This document shows, piece by piece, positions 10,691-21,790 of a stretch of 64,000 nt of DNA. Every line of letters begins with the position of its first letter. Position 1 is the stretch's first letter. Position numbers and translations under genes: made by a program. The DNA is from Pegea sp. RAD2-039 (lineage: Eukaryota > Chordata > Thaliacea > Salpida > Salpidae): contig JAQGEQ010000083.1 of assembly GCA_034620365.1 (NCBI GenBank), forward strand, positions 1 to 64,000. Direction: 5' to 3'. The notes under the pieces were generated by a model that did no database searches, had not been told where the DNA came from, and saw nothing but the letters and a program-made list of their open reading frames with translations.

Positions 10691-13252
10691 TTATTTGTCA
10701 AGAGGAGGGAAGTAAAGAGTGATCGCCGACTTCTTGTTCATTTCTGCTTCTGATTTTAACAACTTCCTTTTGCGATTAGTGGTCGGTGATGACGTGACCC
10801 GAGGTGACAGAGGTTGTAGGGAGTCTTTAATAGAGTCAGAAGAGGCAGTGAAGAATGAGATGAGAGATCTCTGAGCACGCTTTGTCGTCTGATTTGTGGA
10901 ATCTTCTAGAGGAGATCGCTTTTCTGATTCTGGAAGATTTGTGATATCCGAGGAATAGGAGGGTCCTGCAACATCTGAGGAGCTACAAATAGCAAGCTGG
11001 GAAGAGGTAGGTGGGGACTGGGGTGCTTTTGGGGGCGTGAGGTAATCAAGGATATTGGTATCGCGGCATCTGTTAGTGGTTAGCAAGTTCATTTGTGGCG
11101 TTAATGACGTGGACAGCTGTGATTGGTAGATTTCGAGTGCTACGGATCGTTCTGCAAACAAAATGTTTTAAGATGCTAATTAGTAGGTCAAGTAACGGGT
11201 ACCAAAGCTGGTTTCTCTTCTGCTGACCATGGCGTCACTGCTTTCGAGGTCAGATGGACTATTAGGGTAGACATTGCAGGAGTCCGTCCAAACATGGACC
11301 GAGCAATCATCAGAACATGTGACAATAGTATCAGAAGTGTAAGGACTCCACATTGCTGAGGTTACCTGATCGAAAGTTGAACTTTCAAGTCTGAAGATAG
11401 GATGAGAATTCCGTGATGCAACCTACAAATCGAACTATAGAGGTCGTTTATGACCACAAATCATCGTGACTCACGTTCCAGATACTTGCACAGTCGTTAT
11501 CACTGCCACTGACAAGGAAGTTTTCATCAGGACTCAAGCTCATCCGTATATAAAAAGAGCTTAAGTAACAGCCGACAAATCTGCATCAAATCATATGTCA
11601 ACAGATGCTTTAAGATAGACTAACCACGTGACTAACGTGTGAACGGGAAGACGACTACCATCTAGTGTAGGAGATAACAAATCGTATTCATAGATGCAGT
11701 TATCCGTACAACTGACGAACATCCTTGTCTTAGATGAGTCGAGTAAGATAGACGAGTAGCCTCGTATCCTATTGCTTGTTCCAGAGTATCTGATCACTTC
11801 TTTTGCTTTCTGTGACTTCTTTTTCGTCAGTTTACCGCCTGAAGATTAGATAGGCTCACATACCAACTCTTTCTTTCATGTCTACTTCACTCACTTTTGT
11901 TTTCTCCCATACCCAGGCTTCTTAAATCCCAGATTTTAAGGCAACCGTCTTGAGCTCCAGAAGTGATGATGGAATTGGAATCTTGGAACTTTACACACGT
12001 CACTGCTTGTCTCGAATCCTACATCATGAAGTCATCAGAAGAGAATTCTCGAAAAATGAGTGATGAACCTGAGATATCCCAAAACCCATTCTAACTCGTC
12101 CAGGTCTTCGTTTTCTGATCTCTTTCATTTCATGAGCGTTTTGAACTCGTAAAACTGGCTTCAACATCTTTGAATACGCGGCTCGTAAGTCCCACACAAG
12201 GACGTTACCATCTCGAGAACTGGTCGCGACGATATCTGACCGAAATCTCAATTATTTAAATGTTTAAACGATCACAGATACTCACTGGGATTATTGGAAG
12301 ACACACAGACTGATTTTACACTGCAACTGTGTCCTTGAAGTACACAAAGTGATGTAGATGAATTGACGTCCCAAAGAGCAGTGGTTGTGTCCCCACATGC
12401 TGTTGTGAACTGGTTGGTGCCCGGGATCCAAGCCAAGTCGAAAATGGCATTATTGTGACAAGTTAACTCATAGAGCTTTAATCCAGTAGAAACTTGATTT
12501 GAGCAAAAGTCTGGATGAGGTATTGCTTTGTATGGAGCTGTATCAATGAAAGTAACTTTTCCATCTTCATCTGATACTAAACAAATATTATTATAATTTG
12601 CATCTGCAAAAGATAGGTTAAAACAAGTGATAAAAGATGAAGAGTATCTGATCTTACTCTCACAGAAGATCACAGAATATGGAGGCACATCTCTCTGTAA
12701 AAAAAAAAATTATGAAAGTCAGAAACTAACAAAGAATCAAATTGATGTTGATACAAATTAGTTACTTATTGAATTTGTATTATAAATAAATCTCTTTTAG
12801 CAAATTCCTCAGTAAATATTAAATAATATTCAGAAAAGTATGTCATAAATTCAACTATTTCAGTTTTTAATTAACAGTTACTCAAATTTCATAATTTGAA
12901 CTAATAGTTGAGCTTACTCCTTCATTACCAATCAAATTGACACAATATTCTTTTGGACTAAACAATTTTTTTAGAAGTGTCTTTTCTTGTTGATATGACA
13001 ACAATTCTGTAAAAAAATACTTTTATTATTAATAATTTTATTTAATATTAAATACTTTATTTAAAAACTAAACAACTTTTATCAAATATTAAAGGAATTT
13101 ACTATTGATTTACAATTGACTAAGTTTTTTATACATCATTTAAGGTTAATATATAAATATTTCTATGAATATATTGTTTAAAACTTACTATTAAACTTCT
13201 TTGAAGACCTATAATTGATATATTGGTCAACTTCACTTATATAACCAAACAT
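10691..13252 (-). CDS. DTL: Denticleless homologue (DTL/CDT2), CRL4 ubiquitin ligase substrate receptor, complete
   Basis: CDT2 is the WD40 receptor of CUL4-DDB1. It destroys CDT1, p21 and SET8 when they bind PCNA on chromatin in S phase. Ten exons join in frame to 595 aa: 13189-13252, 12918-13006, 12658-12694, 12286-12603, 12069-12235, 11895-12018, 11637-11838, 11475-11580, 11203-11422, 10691-11151. WD40 landmarks match human DTL: NAIFDLAWIPGTNQFTTACGD, LWDVN, SSRDGNVLVWDLR, SGAQDGCLKIWDLR, GYSSILLDSSKTRMFVSCTD, SLSPDENFLVSGSDNDCASIW and TCSDDCSVHVW. After the propeller comes a disordered Ser/Thr/Pro tail with YLTPPKAPQSPPT. It carries a consensus PIP box QRSLISFF (residues 536-543) and a C-terminal ITLYF motif (586-590), placed like the human IxxYF PCNA-binding end. 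One 54-nt intron (12604-12657) is stop-free in frame, but splicing it restores the human spacing. Human DTL is longer (730 aa), mainly in the tail. Confidence 0.95.
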
Positions 13253-16200
13253 CACAAAAAAATAAACTCTAAAAACTAAAAATTATCATTATATTTATCA
13301 ATGTAATAATAGCTTAATGATATTTTTAAAGTTTAAAGATAAATATCATAATTACAATATACAACTAAATGATAAAACTATATCAACCAAAAAAGACAAA
13401 ATTATGAAATATTTTGAACTTAAAATCTTGATCATATTTTTGATTTACTTAAAATTTTTTAAATATTTTTGATTTTCATTCAAATGAGCTAAATAGAATA
13501 CCATGCTCTGATAAGTTTTACCATAAAGAACATAAATCATTTTTATTACAACTAGAAATAAAACATGCAACACATTTCAATAACATTACTTAAATAAATA
13601 AAGTTTAATAATAGTTTTACAACTATTAAACATTACCAGACATAATATTTTTTCTTATTAAAACTAATTATATTCTTATTCTACTAACTTTTTCTACACT
13701 ATATTCTTATACCTTTGCGAAAACATAAAAATAACTTTTATAAAAGTGTTTTATTTACCAGGAAATTTCTTTTACAATATATTTTGTTAATAACATAATA
13801 AATTGTGTATCAGTAAATAACTACCAGGTGTTAAATAAAAATAAGAAACTAAATATCAAAACTTTCACTAAAAACTAAATACAAAGTAAGAGGAATATAT
13901 TGATATCAGATTTTATAAATAAATAAATAAATACAAAAAACTATTTGATAGAGTATACAAAGTTTTATAAGATGAAATTTAAACTATATATAAGCAATTA
14001 AGTCAATCATTCATCTATAGAAAACATCCACCATAAAAGCAACATTCACTTAAATTATTTATAAAGTCTTAAGACATTATGTTTAATCTTCAACAAATTT
14101 AAAGTTACATTCAATCTAAAAAATACATATTGTAGTAAATTGCTTATTTGCTTCACCTAATAAAATTAAACAGTAAGGCTATGTTTTTATTTATCAAAAT
14201 ACTTCTTCACTATTAGTTATATAGATATCTGTTTTACAACAAATCTAAAGACTTGCTCTCCTCCAAAAATTCTGTTAAATTGAAATTAAGATGCTGGAAA
14301 AATTAAATGTATTTTTAAGCCAACGAGCTTCCTACCCGCGCAACATGAGTTTAATTAAGGGAAATAACCCGGCAAATATTTGGTATAATGTGAAAAATTA
14401 CAGCATGGATACAAGTTTCATGTATTTCTAATATTGTATTGACTGAGAGGCTGTATATTATTAGATGGGGAAAAAAGTCAATAAGTTTCAACAATCTTTT
14501 ACTGAATACTTTCTAAAATTATAATAACTCCTAATTAGAACTAGAAATCTGATTATATTAAATATAACAAATAGAAGAAGCGGCAGAAAAGGATAGAAAT
14601 AACTAACTAAGCCATTAAAAAAAAATAAGATAAAAGTAATCTCGAATTTTCATCTACTACGCATACGCATTCTGACCCTCTTTTAACTCCGTACAAAACT
14701 ACTTGACGCAAGAGACATAATGGAACAATCAAACCTGCTACACCTTATTGCCAATTTTCATGTAATTGTAAGCTGAAACTGATTCAAGTTTGTTATAAAC
14801 AAAATAAATTAAATTGTAAATCCAACTAGTCATTTAAAAAACTGAAATTCAGCTTTTTGGTTGGATTGAAAAGGCCGCTTACGCTAATCGTAATGTTCTA
14901 ATCTTATCTTTATAAGTAATACAACAAAAAATCTGAAAACTAACCTGAAATACAAAAGCTAGTTGACCTTCTTTGAATGAAATGTTTAAAGAAGGTCGTT
15001 GATGTAAATAGATAACCAAAATATATAGACTGTTATGCTATTCAATAAACAAAACTCGGCTAAATGATAAAACTTCTTACAAAAGACTTTAAACATAAAA
15101 CTGTTTTATGTTGATATTCTGACAAAGAAATAATGATTATTATCAGCTGACAATTTAAACATTTATAGGAAGTAATATTATATTAAACAAATCTTATATT
15201 GAAAAAATATTATGAAATAAGTTTTCTAGCTCTTCTAATACAAGTCATACAGAAAGCTATAACTTATAAACTTGATACTTTTTGCAGAAGATGAAGCGAA
15301 TAGTTCTTATCTAGTCAATTTATATTTTTGGATCCCAAAAGCTTAACTTTAAACTAAAATCAGGAATAATTTTTTCAACTTAGGTTTATGTGTGCAATTT
15401 TTGAGATATTCTCTTTCACATGGCGTGAAATAAGTTTGATTTTTCTAACACATACTGCTATCAATAAAAATGAGTATCGTCGTATCAACTTCTTTTATTA
15501 AAATAGTTGGCTCTTAAATCCAAACCTAGGCCTTAAAAAGCTCAGAAAGAAGACTTATGTAAAGAGTGCTGAACAAAAGCTTGCCACTATTCGCAAAGTT
15601 TTGCTGAACACACACTAATTATATATTAGCAACATACAACATAATACCGACTTTAATAAAGGAGATAACTTTCGTTTAAAATAGTTCTTGAAATAAAAAA
15701 ATGAAATCCGGAATAATAAGATGCTAAGAATTAATTATCTAGTTATATTTTACTAAACATTTTTCGAAAAAGAATTAAAAGTTTTACTTTTGAAACACTA
15801 TATCAAGGTTACAATTGTAATTCAGAACTAATAATTATAGGTTTGTTTTTTAAACTTAACATTTATTTTGTTTATCGCTTTTGTCTGTTAGCTTGATTTC
15901 GGTAAATTATTTTTGTACTATATTGAAAATAATGAATTTGAAAATTTTATTAATTTACTTATGGATTATTTTTTCTACAAAATAAGTTCATTAGAATGTG
16001 ATGTTTTTCGCTTGTATAGAATAACTGTTGAAATATATATTTACTAATTTTGTTTGTTAAATATCTTTTAATCAATGTATGTTGGCTTATTCCAGTTTCA
16101 TAAGCTTGTTTAATGTAAAAGTCATTGAAAGTTTATTAACCTTTCTTTTATCACTTTAATATATTTATATTTTTTGTTGATAAATTAATTCAAGTAAAAA

Positions 16201-17088
16201 AAATTTAATCAACATTAGTGTCTTTATAAATTTATACATTTTATAATAAATCTTTGATTATAAGTTTTTAACTTTTACATTTATAATTTTTTTTTACAAA
16301 AAATGATTAAACATTTTTCAATTTATTTGATTTTAATTTTTTAAATATATTTAGTTATTACTATTATTAGTTATTATTTGATGGAAATTAATTCTTAATA
16401 TTTATGTTTTAATAATTGTTATGATTTTGTTTGTTATAATATATCTGTTACTTGTCAAAGAAATTTTCTGTATTTAATTATAATTAGTATATCATAGAAT
16501 TCATAAATACTTTATTCTTTTCCATTAAAATGTAATTATCTTTATTTATATTTAATAATTTTTTGTTTGATCCTATATAATTTTTTAAAGAATATAATCT
16601 TAAAAATTTTTTATTGAATTTAAGTTGAAATTTGATAATAAGTTAACAAATTTAAAGTCTAATTTAAAAATATGATTAAATATGTTGTTAAATTTAATTG
16701 GTAATTATTATCTTGTTATATAAATTCAAATCAGTTGTATAAAATTAATAAATCTAATCATTTTTTATTGCAAATATTGATTATAGAGTCTTGTTAATTA
16801 GTTGTTGCTGTTTTATGATTAAGATCAAGTTAAGTAATTTGTGTTAAAGACATTAACTTTTATTAAATATATAAATGTAGTGTTATTAATTATAATATAT
16901 GTAGATATCAGCTATATAGCTATATTATGTATTTATAAGTATTGTTTTAATAGGTTTATAATATCAAATATTTTATATAATTGTATTAAAAAATAAATCT
17001 CCATTATTCATAACTTTTTATTTTTTATATAATTAGCTGCTATAATTTTTCATTAACTAGCTTTTATAGGTCTGCTTTAAGCATAAAA
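13253..17088. other. Long AT-rich divergent spacer between DTL and COX5B
   Basis: This 3.8-kb spacer separates two divergently transcribed genes and contains both promoters. A short AAAT microsatellite lies near 13916-13933. The part at 14330-15650 is slightly less AT-rich and may hold eroded repeats, but no coding similarity was found on either strand. No RNA gene was recognised. Confidence 0.5.
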
Positions 17089-17884
17089 ATGGCTCTTCAT
17101 AAGGCTGGCTTATTATTATCTAAAGTTTCTCATTCTTCAAGAAGCTTGCATACAACCAGCTCAAATTCATTTTTCTTTAAATATCTGTTGGGTGCAACTA
17201 CTGCAGGTAGTTATATATATTAATTATGCTTCTATCTTATTATTCACTTAACTTTATCTGTCAGTACAAATATTTAGTTCAAATCTTTTATAAAAATTGT
17301 TAAAACTGATTTTTAAATTTATATGGAAACTTATTTGGTTAACTTGTATAATTTAAATAGCTTATAACATCTAATTATTAAAGGGAAACATAACTCATTA
17401 AAACTTTCTCATAGAGTTGTTAATGTAAGATTCTAGTTTAGCTTCTTTTGGACATATTCTAATAGCAAATCAAACTGTTTTTATTGTTTTGTTTTGACTA
17501 CAGACAAACCCATTCTTACTGACAATGCTGTGAGTGTTGGTTATGAGAGACATGAATTGAAATATGCTGATTTACCTGGCAATCCTTTGAACTTGAGGGA
17601 AAAAGATATCAATAACATTTATGTGCCAAAAGGATCTGGTACTAAATGTGACCCTTGCATTATTCCATCAACTACTACAAGCCGTTTGGTCAAAGTTGAT
17701 TTAGGTGAGTACAAAATGTCGTCTGCTTGTCAGCCTAATCTGTAATTAATTTTCAGGCGATGAAGACTTCGATCTTCCTCAGTTTGAAGTTACATTGGAA
17801 AATGGGGGTCGATGCCCTGTCACAGGAGCTCACTATGTGTTGGATTACAAACCAGAGTTGGCGGAAGTTGATTTCTCTCCCTAA
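17089..17884 (+). CDS. COX5B: Cytochrome c oxidase subunit 5B (COX5B/yeast Cox4 family), unusual zinc region
   Basis: A nuclear-encoded subunit of mitochondrial complex IV on the matrix side. Exons 17089-17206, 17504-17704 and 17757-17884 give 148 aa. The N-terminus (MALHKAGLLLSKVSHSSRSL) is basic, Ser-rich and lacks acidic residues, fitting a mitochondrial presequence. Family landmarks follow: YERHELKYADLPGNPLNL, VPKGSGTKCDPCIIPS (human: APKGASGTREDPNLVPS), R-L-V in the RIVGC position, and GGRCPVTGAHYVLDY (human: QRCPRCGAHYKL). The family normally binds zinc with C-x-C in the GCIC strand and the CPxC pair. Here the first pair reads Lys-Val-Asp-Leu and the last Cys is Thr129, so only Cys126 remains. 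Two new cysteines (Cys88, Cys91) appear upstream. Identity is clear from the flanking motifs; the metal state is unknown. The ATG is the first in the exon and opens the presequence. Confidence 0.88.
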
Positions 17885-17973
17885 TAGAAATTCTTTTCTG
17901 TATCTCAATAATTGTATTCATTCAGATTCCATGATATTGTATTAAGATTTCTACGGATTTGATTAATTTGAAG

Positions 17974-17979
17974 AATAAA
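17974..17979 (+). terminator. Poly(A) signal AATAAA of COX5B
   Basis: AATAAA lies 90 bp after the COX5B stop, giving a short 3' UTR of about 110 nt, usual for this gene type. Confidence 0.55.
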
Positions 17980-18179
17980 TAACTGATTTATAAAATATTT
18001 TTGCTGGAAATTTAGTCAAAGAATAATTGTACATCAAGAAGCATTATATATATCAGTATATCGACCTTTAAACTGTCTCAACAATCTTTCATAGTTACTT
18101 TTTTAACTAGTTACACTGACTACTAATTATCTGATTTTTTGAGAGTTATTAAGGTCGTTAGTAACTAACTTAAGCTCAC

Positions 18180-18990
18180 TTTATTTATTCTACTCGTGAC
18201 TGCGAGTGACAAATTCTTATTGCGAACACAAATTAAGTGGCATCAGCAAAGCGACAATGAAAAGTTTAGGATTAATATTGAAATAATAAAAACAGTTTAG
18301 TAGCATATGTAAAGTATAAATTATGAATCAAAAATTTAATAAAATAGGTGAAGAAAGTGAAAAAACTGGAAGTTTTATATGTCATTTGTTGAGGAAGTTA
18401 CTTAAATCTTTTTAGCATTATTTTAAGCTGTAATAGATTTTGATGTAGCGATGGAATTGTGAAGGAAATTCCAAGCGTTGACTACTCTACTGAAAAAGCT
18501 GTTACTTCACTGGATGTTATTAAAGAGCGATTTAATTTTGAATGAGGAATCTTTGGGGACGAATGGAAGATTGTGATCTTTAAAGTATTCTATGAAGTTA
18601 AGATGGTAAAAACCATTATTATTATTCTTAGTAGTAGTACAAGGTCAGAAAAAAATCGTCGATATTACAAGGATTTAAGATTGAGTTTATAGAGATGGTC
18701 TTTGTAGATGCCACATCTAAAGTTTTCTTGGTGAATGATGTTTGAACAGATTCAAGCTTTGTAATATATTTTTCAAGGTGAGGACTCCATCCAGATTAAA
18801 CTTTATTTTGGGACTGATGTATGTGGTGAAAAGCTTTAATGATGTACAAATATTTCTTGTCTTAAGATACCTGAGAGCTTGGTATGAACCAATTCTGAAC
18901 AAATAATTTATGTTTGATATAACAATTTTATCAGCTCTTCAGCTTTTATTTGTTGTAGCGATTTTTTGAGTGAGCTTTGTAGGCCAAAGC
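18180..18990 (-). mobile_element. Non-LTR retrotransposon 3' fragment (CR1/L2/Jockey-like), second family
   Basis: On the minus strand a decayed RT C-terminus is visible: YQALRYLKTRNICTSLKLF and TTYISPKIKFN near 18717-18890 (consensus: SFKTRN---LLKLF-TYVRPKLE). It is followed in other frames by LYKLNLKSL.YRRFFSDL, FVPKDSSFKIKSLFNN and FFSRVVNAWNFLHNSI, ending near 18423. This is the same protein region as the copy at 2950-3665 but clearly another family. The RT core is absent, and several stops and frame changes show it is dead. The putative 3' UTR ends in a small hairpin (18192-18207) followed by AATAAATAAAG-like sequence on the minus strand. Boundaries are approximate. Confidence 0.65.
18192..18207 (-). 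repeat. Candidate 3' hairpin of the second LINE family
   Basis: ACTCG (18192-18196) and CGAGT (18203-18207) form a 5-bp stem with a 6-nt loop. On the element's strand it directly precedes an AATAAATAAAG tail. Hairpin plus short tandem tail is a common 3' end in the CR1/L2 group; a single copy here makes this tentative. Confidence 0.3.
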
Positions 18991-20670
18991 CTTAGATGGA
19001 AAGAAGTTGACTTACTTCTCGCATGAATAAGGAGTTTTATTTTTAAGAGATAATCTAAACCATCCCTACTCTTTAGATCCAGGCGGTATTGCTCAGTGGT
19101 CGTGGAATGAATTTTCACGTATCCTTTGCTTTTATTAAAGTAACCATTACACGCTATTTAGAACTATTTAGCAATAGTTAAAGAAAAACAGAAGATGCCC
19201 TAATAAGAGTTTTTCTGGAATTAGTTTTGCTTTCAAAGAAGCTTTTGCATCTTATGCTAAATTTTTTCATTTAGGTTTTCATTACTATTTTAATATTTAT
19301 CAAAAAAATGTAAAATTATTTTTTTGTAAATTTTAGTAAATTTTTAACATTTTAGTAAAAAGTGCTGAAATCACGTAAATTCTGAATCAGCGTCATCGAT
19401 GTTTGAGTATAAAATAAATTTCAATATTCAATATTTGGAAACCTAATTTGAAAGTTTACACAAAGCAAATGTTTTTAATGAAGTTCGAGTTGGATCTGCT
19501 TAGCACCTTTATTTGTGAAAATTTTTACTAAACAAACACAAGTCCCCAAAAACCAGGCGACGTTTTGCGCTTAGTGATTAAGATTGCAAAAACTCACTTG
19601 CTTAAATTGTGTTTTAACACCTATTTATGAAAGTACCGGTAGTGTACTCCTGGTACTGTGTAAATTGTTTTGTTCAAATCATAAATTGGCTTTTTGGTTC
19701 AATAGTAGTAAACTTTTTTTTGTACGAAACATACAATTTGATTAGTTAGTATTTTAAAGATGATTCTGTAAAAGAAAATTTTTGATATTAATAAGATAAT
19801 TATTTGATTTTTAAATGTTAGAGAAGATTTGTTAGTTCTTCGGGAAACATAATTATTTATTTATAAGTGAAATATTCAAATAGCTTCCACTTAAGGGAAT
19901 TACCCTTAAGAGAAAATTCAAGTCTAATTGAATGTTTTAAATATACAAGACCTTTAAAATTTAAAGTAATTAGTGATAATCATTAATTAGTCTTGATAAA
20001 AATACTGTTGATCGATTATTAAATAGCTTAAAAAGTATTAAACACTATTCTCCTTTATATGAATTTAAAATGAATTTTTAATGTTTCGTAAATATAAATA
20101 TTACTTTTAATATTTGTTCTTATTTATAAATTATAGTAAAATTTCATGTAAACACTTCACATAATATGTTGATAAAAGAAAAATTTCTTCGTTACTTCTT
20201 CAGTATATTAATTTTTTGTTAGTTTGATAGTATAAATTGGTAAAGTTTTCATCATTATTACTCTTATTATTTACTTTTATGATTAACAGTGCATTATTTT
20301 TTGCCATTGATTTTTTAAATTTTAAATAATAATCTTTTTTTGAAATAGTGAAAGTATTACATTTTTTTTAGTTTGAATACTTGTATTTGTATACATAAAA
20401 TTTATAAAAAAAGATAAATATTTGTATATTTCAACGTATTTATACTTATCTTGATTTAATATATATTTTTAACTTTTGATCATTTGTCATAATTTTATTA
20501 AAACATTAATTTAACAAATATTTCAAATATAATTTTGTCAAAGTAAGATTTTTTTTGCAAATATTTTTGATTAATTTTGATAAACAATCTCATCAAAACT
20601 GAAATTTTTTTGTAAGCTGTAAAAGTTAAAAATAGAAACCAATAGTAATATTTAGCTTCATCACTTAAAC
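18991..20670. other. AT-rich spacer upstream of AASDHPPT
   Basis: No gene seen. The right-hand part (about 19,700-20,670) is extremely T/A-rich and would contain the AASDHPPT promoter. The fragment near 18,990-19,700 is a little richer in GC and may be eroded repeat sequence of unknown type. Confidence 0.45.
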
Positions 20671-21519
20671 ATGACTTCTATAAGACTAGCTTTCAACTCT
20701 TCTATGTGGAAACCATCATTTTCTGATTGGATGTTAGCTGGTCAAATCATCCAATCAGAGGAAAGAAAGAGGATTAGTGAGTTCTACTTCATCAATGATA
20801 CAAAATTATCACTAACAGCAAGATTACTGATGAGATATGCAGTTACTGAGATTACTGGCAAGGCATGGGATGAATTTACATTGCTTCGTGATAATAACAA
20901 CAAACCTTATCTTGATAAGGTGGGGGTTTCCCCGTTTTTCTTAAATGCAAGTCATGATGGTGAACTTTCTGTAGTAGTTGCTGATTCAAATTGTTTAGTT
21001 GGTGTTGATGTCATGAACAATACTCGAAATCAAGGTGATGTCAAACAATTTTTTAAATTGATGAAATCTAAATTTTCAAAACTTGAATGGCAACATATTT
21101 TTAGTCATAATGATGAAATAAAGCAAATGAAAGCTTTTTATCGAAACTGGTGTTTAAAAGAGAGTTATGTGAAAGCTATTGGCACAGGAATTAATTACCC
21201 ATTGGAGAAACTCAATTTCATTTCATCAAGTTCACTCACATTAAACACAACTGTTCGTGACACAAGCTTAGAAATTGATGGTGTTTTAACAAATGAATGG
21301 TTATTTGAAGAAAGCTTACTTGACGAACAACATTGTGTGGCTGTGGCAAGAAACTCAAGTAATTATCAAAATATAAGTGGATTTAGGTTTGTGGAGTTTG
21401 AAGAGATTGTTGAACGATCTAGGGTTCTATGCTCAAAAGATCAACTTAGTGAACATTTTTTAAATAGTTGGAAAAAACCAGAAAAACAATTGAATAAATT
21501 TTATCATGTAACTTCGTAA
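20671..21519 (+). CDS. AASDHPPT: L-aminoadipate-semialdehyde dehydrogenase phosphopantetheinyl transferase (Sfp-type PPTase)
   Basis: It transfers 4'-phosphopantetheine from coenzyme A to a conserved Ser of carrier proteins (cytosolic fatty acid synthase, mitochondrial acyl carrier protein, aminoadipate-semialdehyde dehydrogenase). A single exon encodes 282 aa (human: 309). Motifs match human: SIQPEEKERI-like IIQSEERKRISEF at the start; FFLNASHDGE (residues 89-98) for the NISHQGD CoA-binding motif; GVDVM with Asp113 and the WCLKESYVKAIGTG motif with Glu164 as Mg2+ ligands; Lys168 for the CoA/catalytic Lys. The later segment NEWLFEESLLDEQHCVAVA aligns with human EWAFEESKIDEHHFVAVA. The ATG follows an A/T-rich leader and begins directly at the conserved region. 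All catalytic residues look intact, so the enzyme should be active. Being intronless next to intron-dense genes is notable, but conservation argues against a dead retrocopy. Confidence 0.95.
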   Translation: MTSIRLAFNSSMWKPSFSDWMLAGQIIQSEERKRISEFYFINDTKLSLTARLLMRYAVTEITGKAWDEFTLLRDNNNKPYLDKVGVSPFFLNASHDGELSVVVADSNCLVGVDVMNNTRNQGDVKQFFKLMKSKFSKLEWQHIFSHNDEIKQMKAFYRNWCLKESYVKAIGTGINYPLEKLNFISSSSLTLNTTVRDTSLEIDGVLTNEWLFEESLLDEQHCVAVARNSSNYQNISGFRFVEFEEIVERSRVLCSKDQLSEHFLNSWKKPEKQLNKFYHVTS

Positions 21520-21713
21520 AAAGTTGTAATGATTGTGATAAATATATAAAGTCTTATTTAATTTTGGCGAGAATTGATTTAATTATTTTTACAGAACATC
21601 TCTGAAAGGTTTGAATCTTTTACTCCTTTATTATATTCAAAAAATTATAATTCTGCTGTCAAACTTTATCAGTATTTATTAGATTATTTTGAAATTCTAT
21701 TTTAGATCGGCAG

Positions 21714-21719
21714 AATAAA
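21714..21719 (+). terminator. Poly(A) signal AATAAA downstream of AASDHPPT
   Basis: First clear AATAAA on the plus strand after the AASDHPPT stop, about 195 bp downstream. A closer, weaker signal cannot be excluded. Confidence 0.4.
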
Positions 21720-21763
21720 CAGTAAAAATTATTAAAAAAGGTTTCATTTATTGAGGTTTCTTG

Positions 21764-21790
21764 TTTATTATCATTTATTATCATTTATTA
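21764..21790. repeat. Short tandem repeat, 10-bp unit
   Basis: The unit TCATTTATTA is repeated exactly at 21771-21780 and 21781-21790, with a partial unit just before. No function implied. Confidence 0.7.

Noticed and set aside
13253-17088. Possible hidden gene in the longest spacer
   Set aside because: Read in all frames without finding conserved motifs or consistent exon/acceptor pairs; left as spacer.
17760-17945. Alternative-frame ORF over COX5B exon 3
   Set aside because: Runs past the real stop in another frame; the COX5B frame keeps RCPVTGAHY and correct splice phase.
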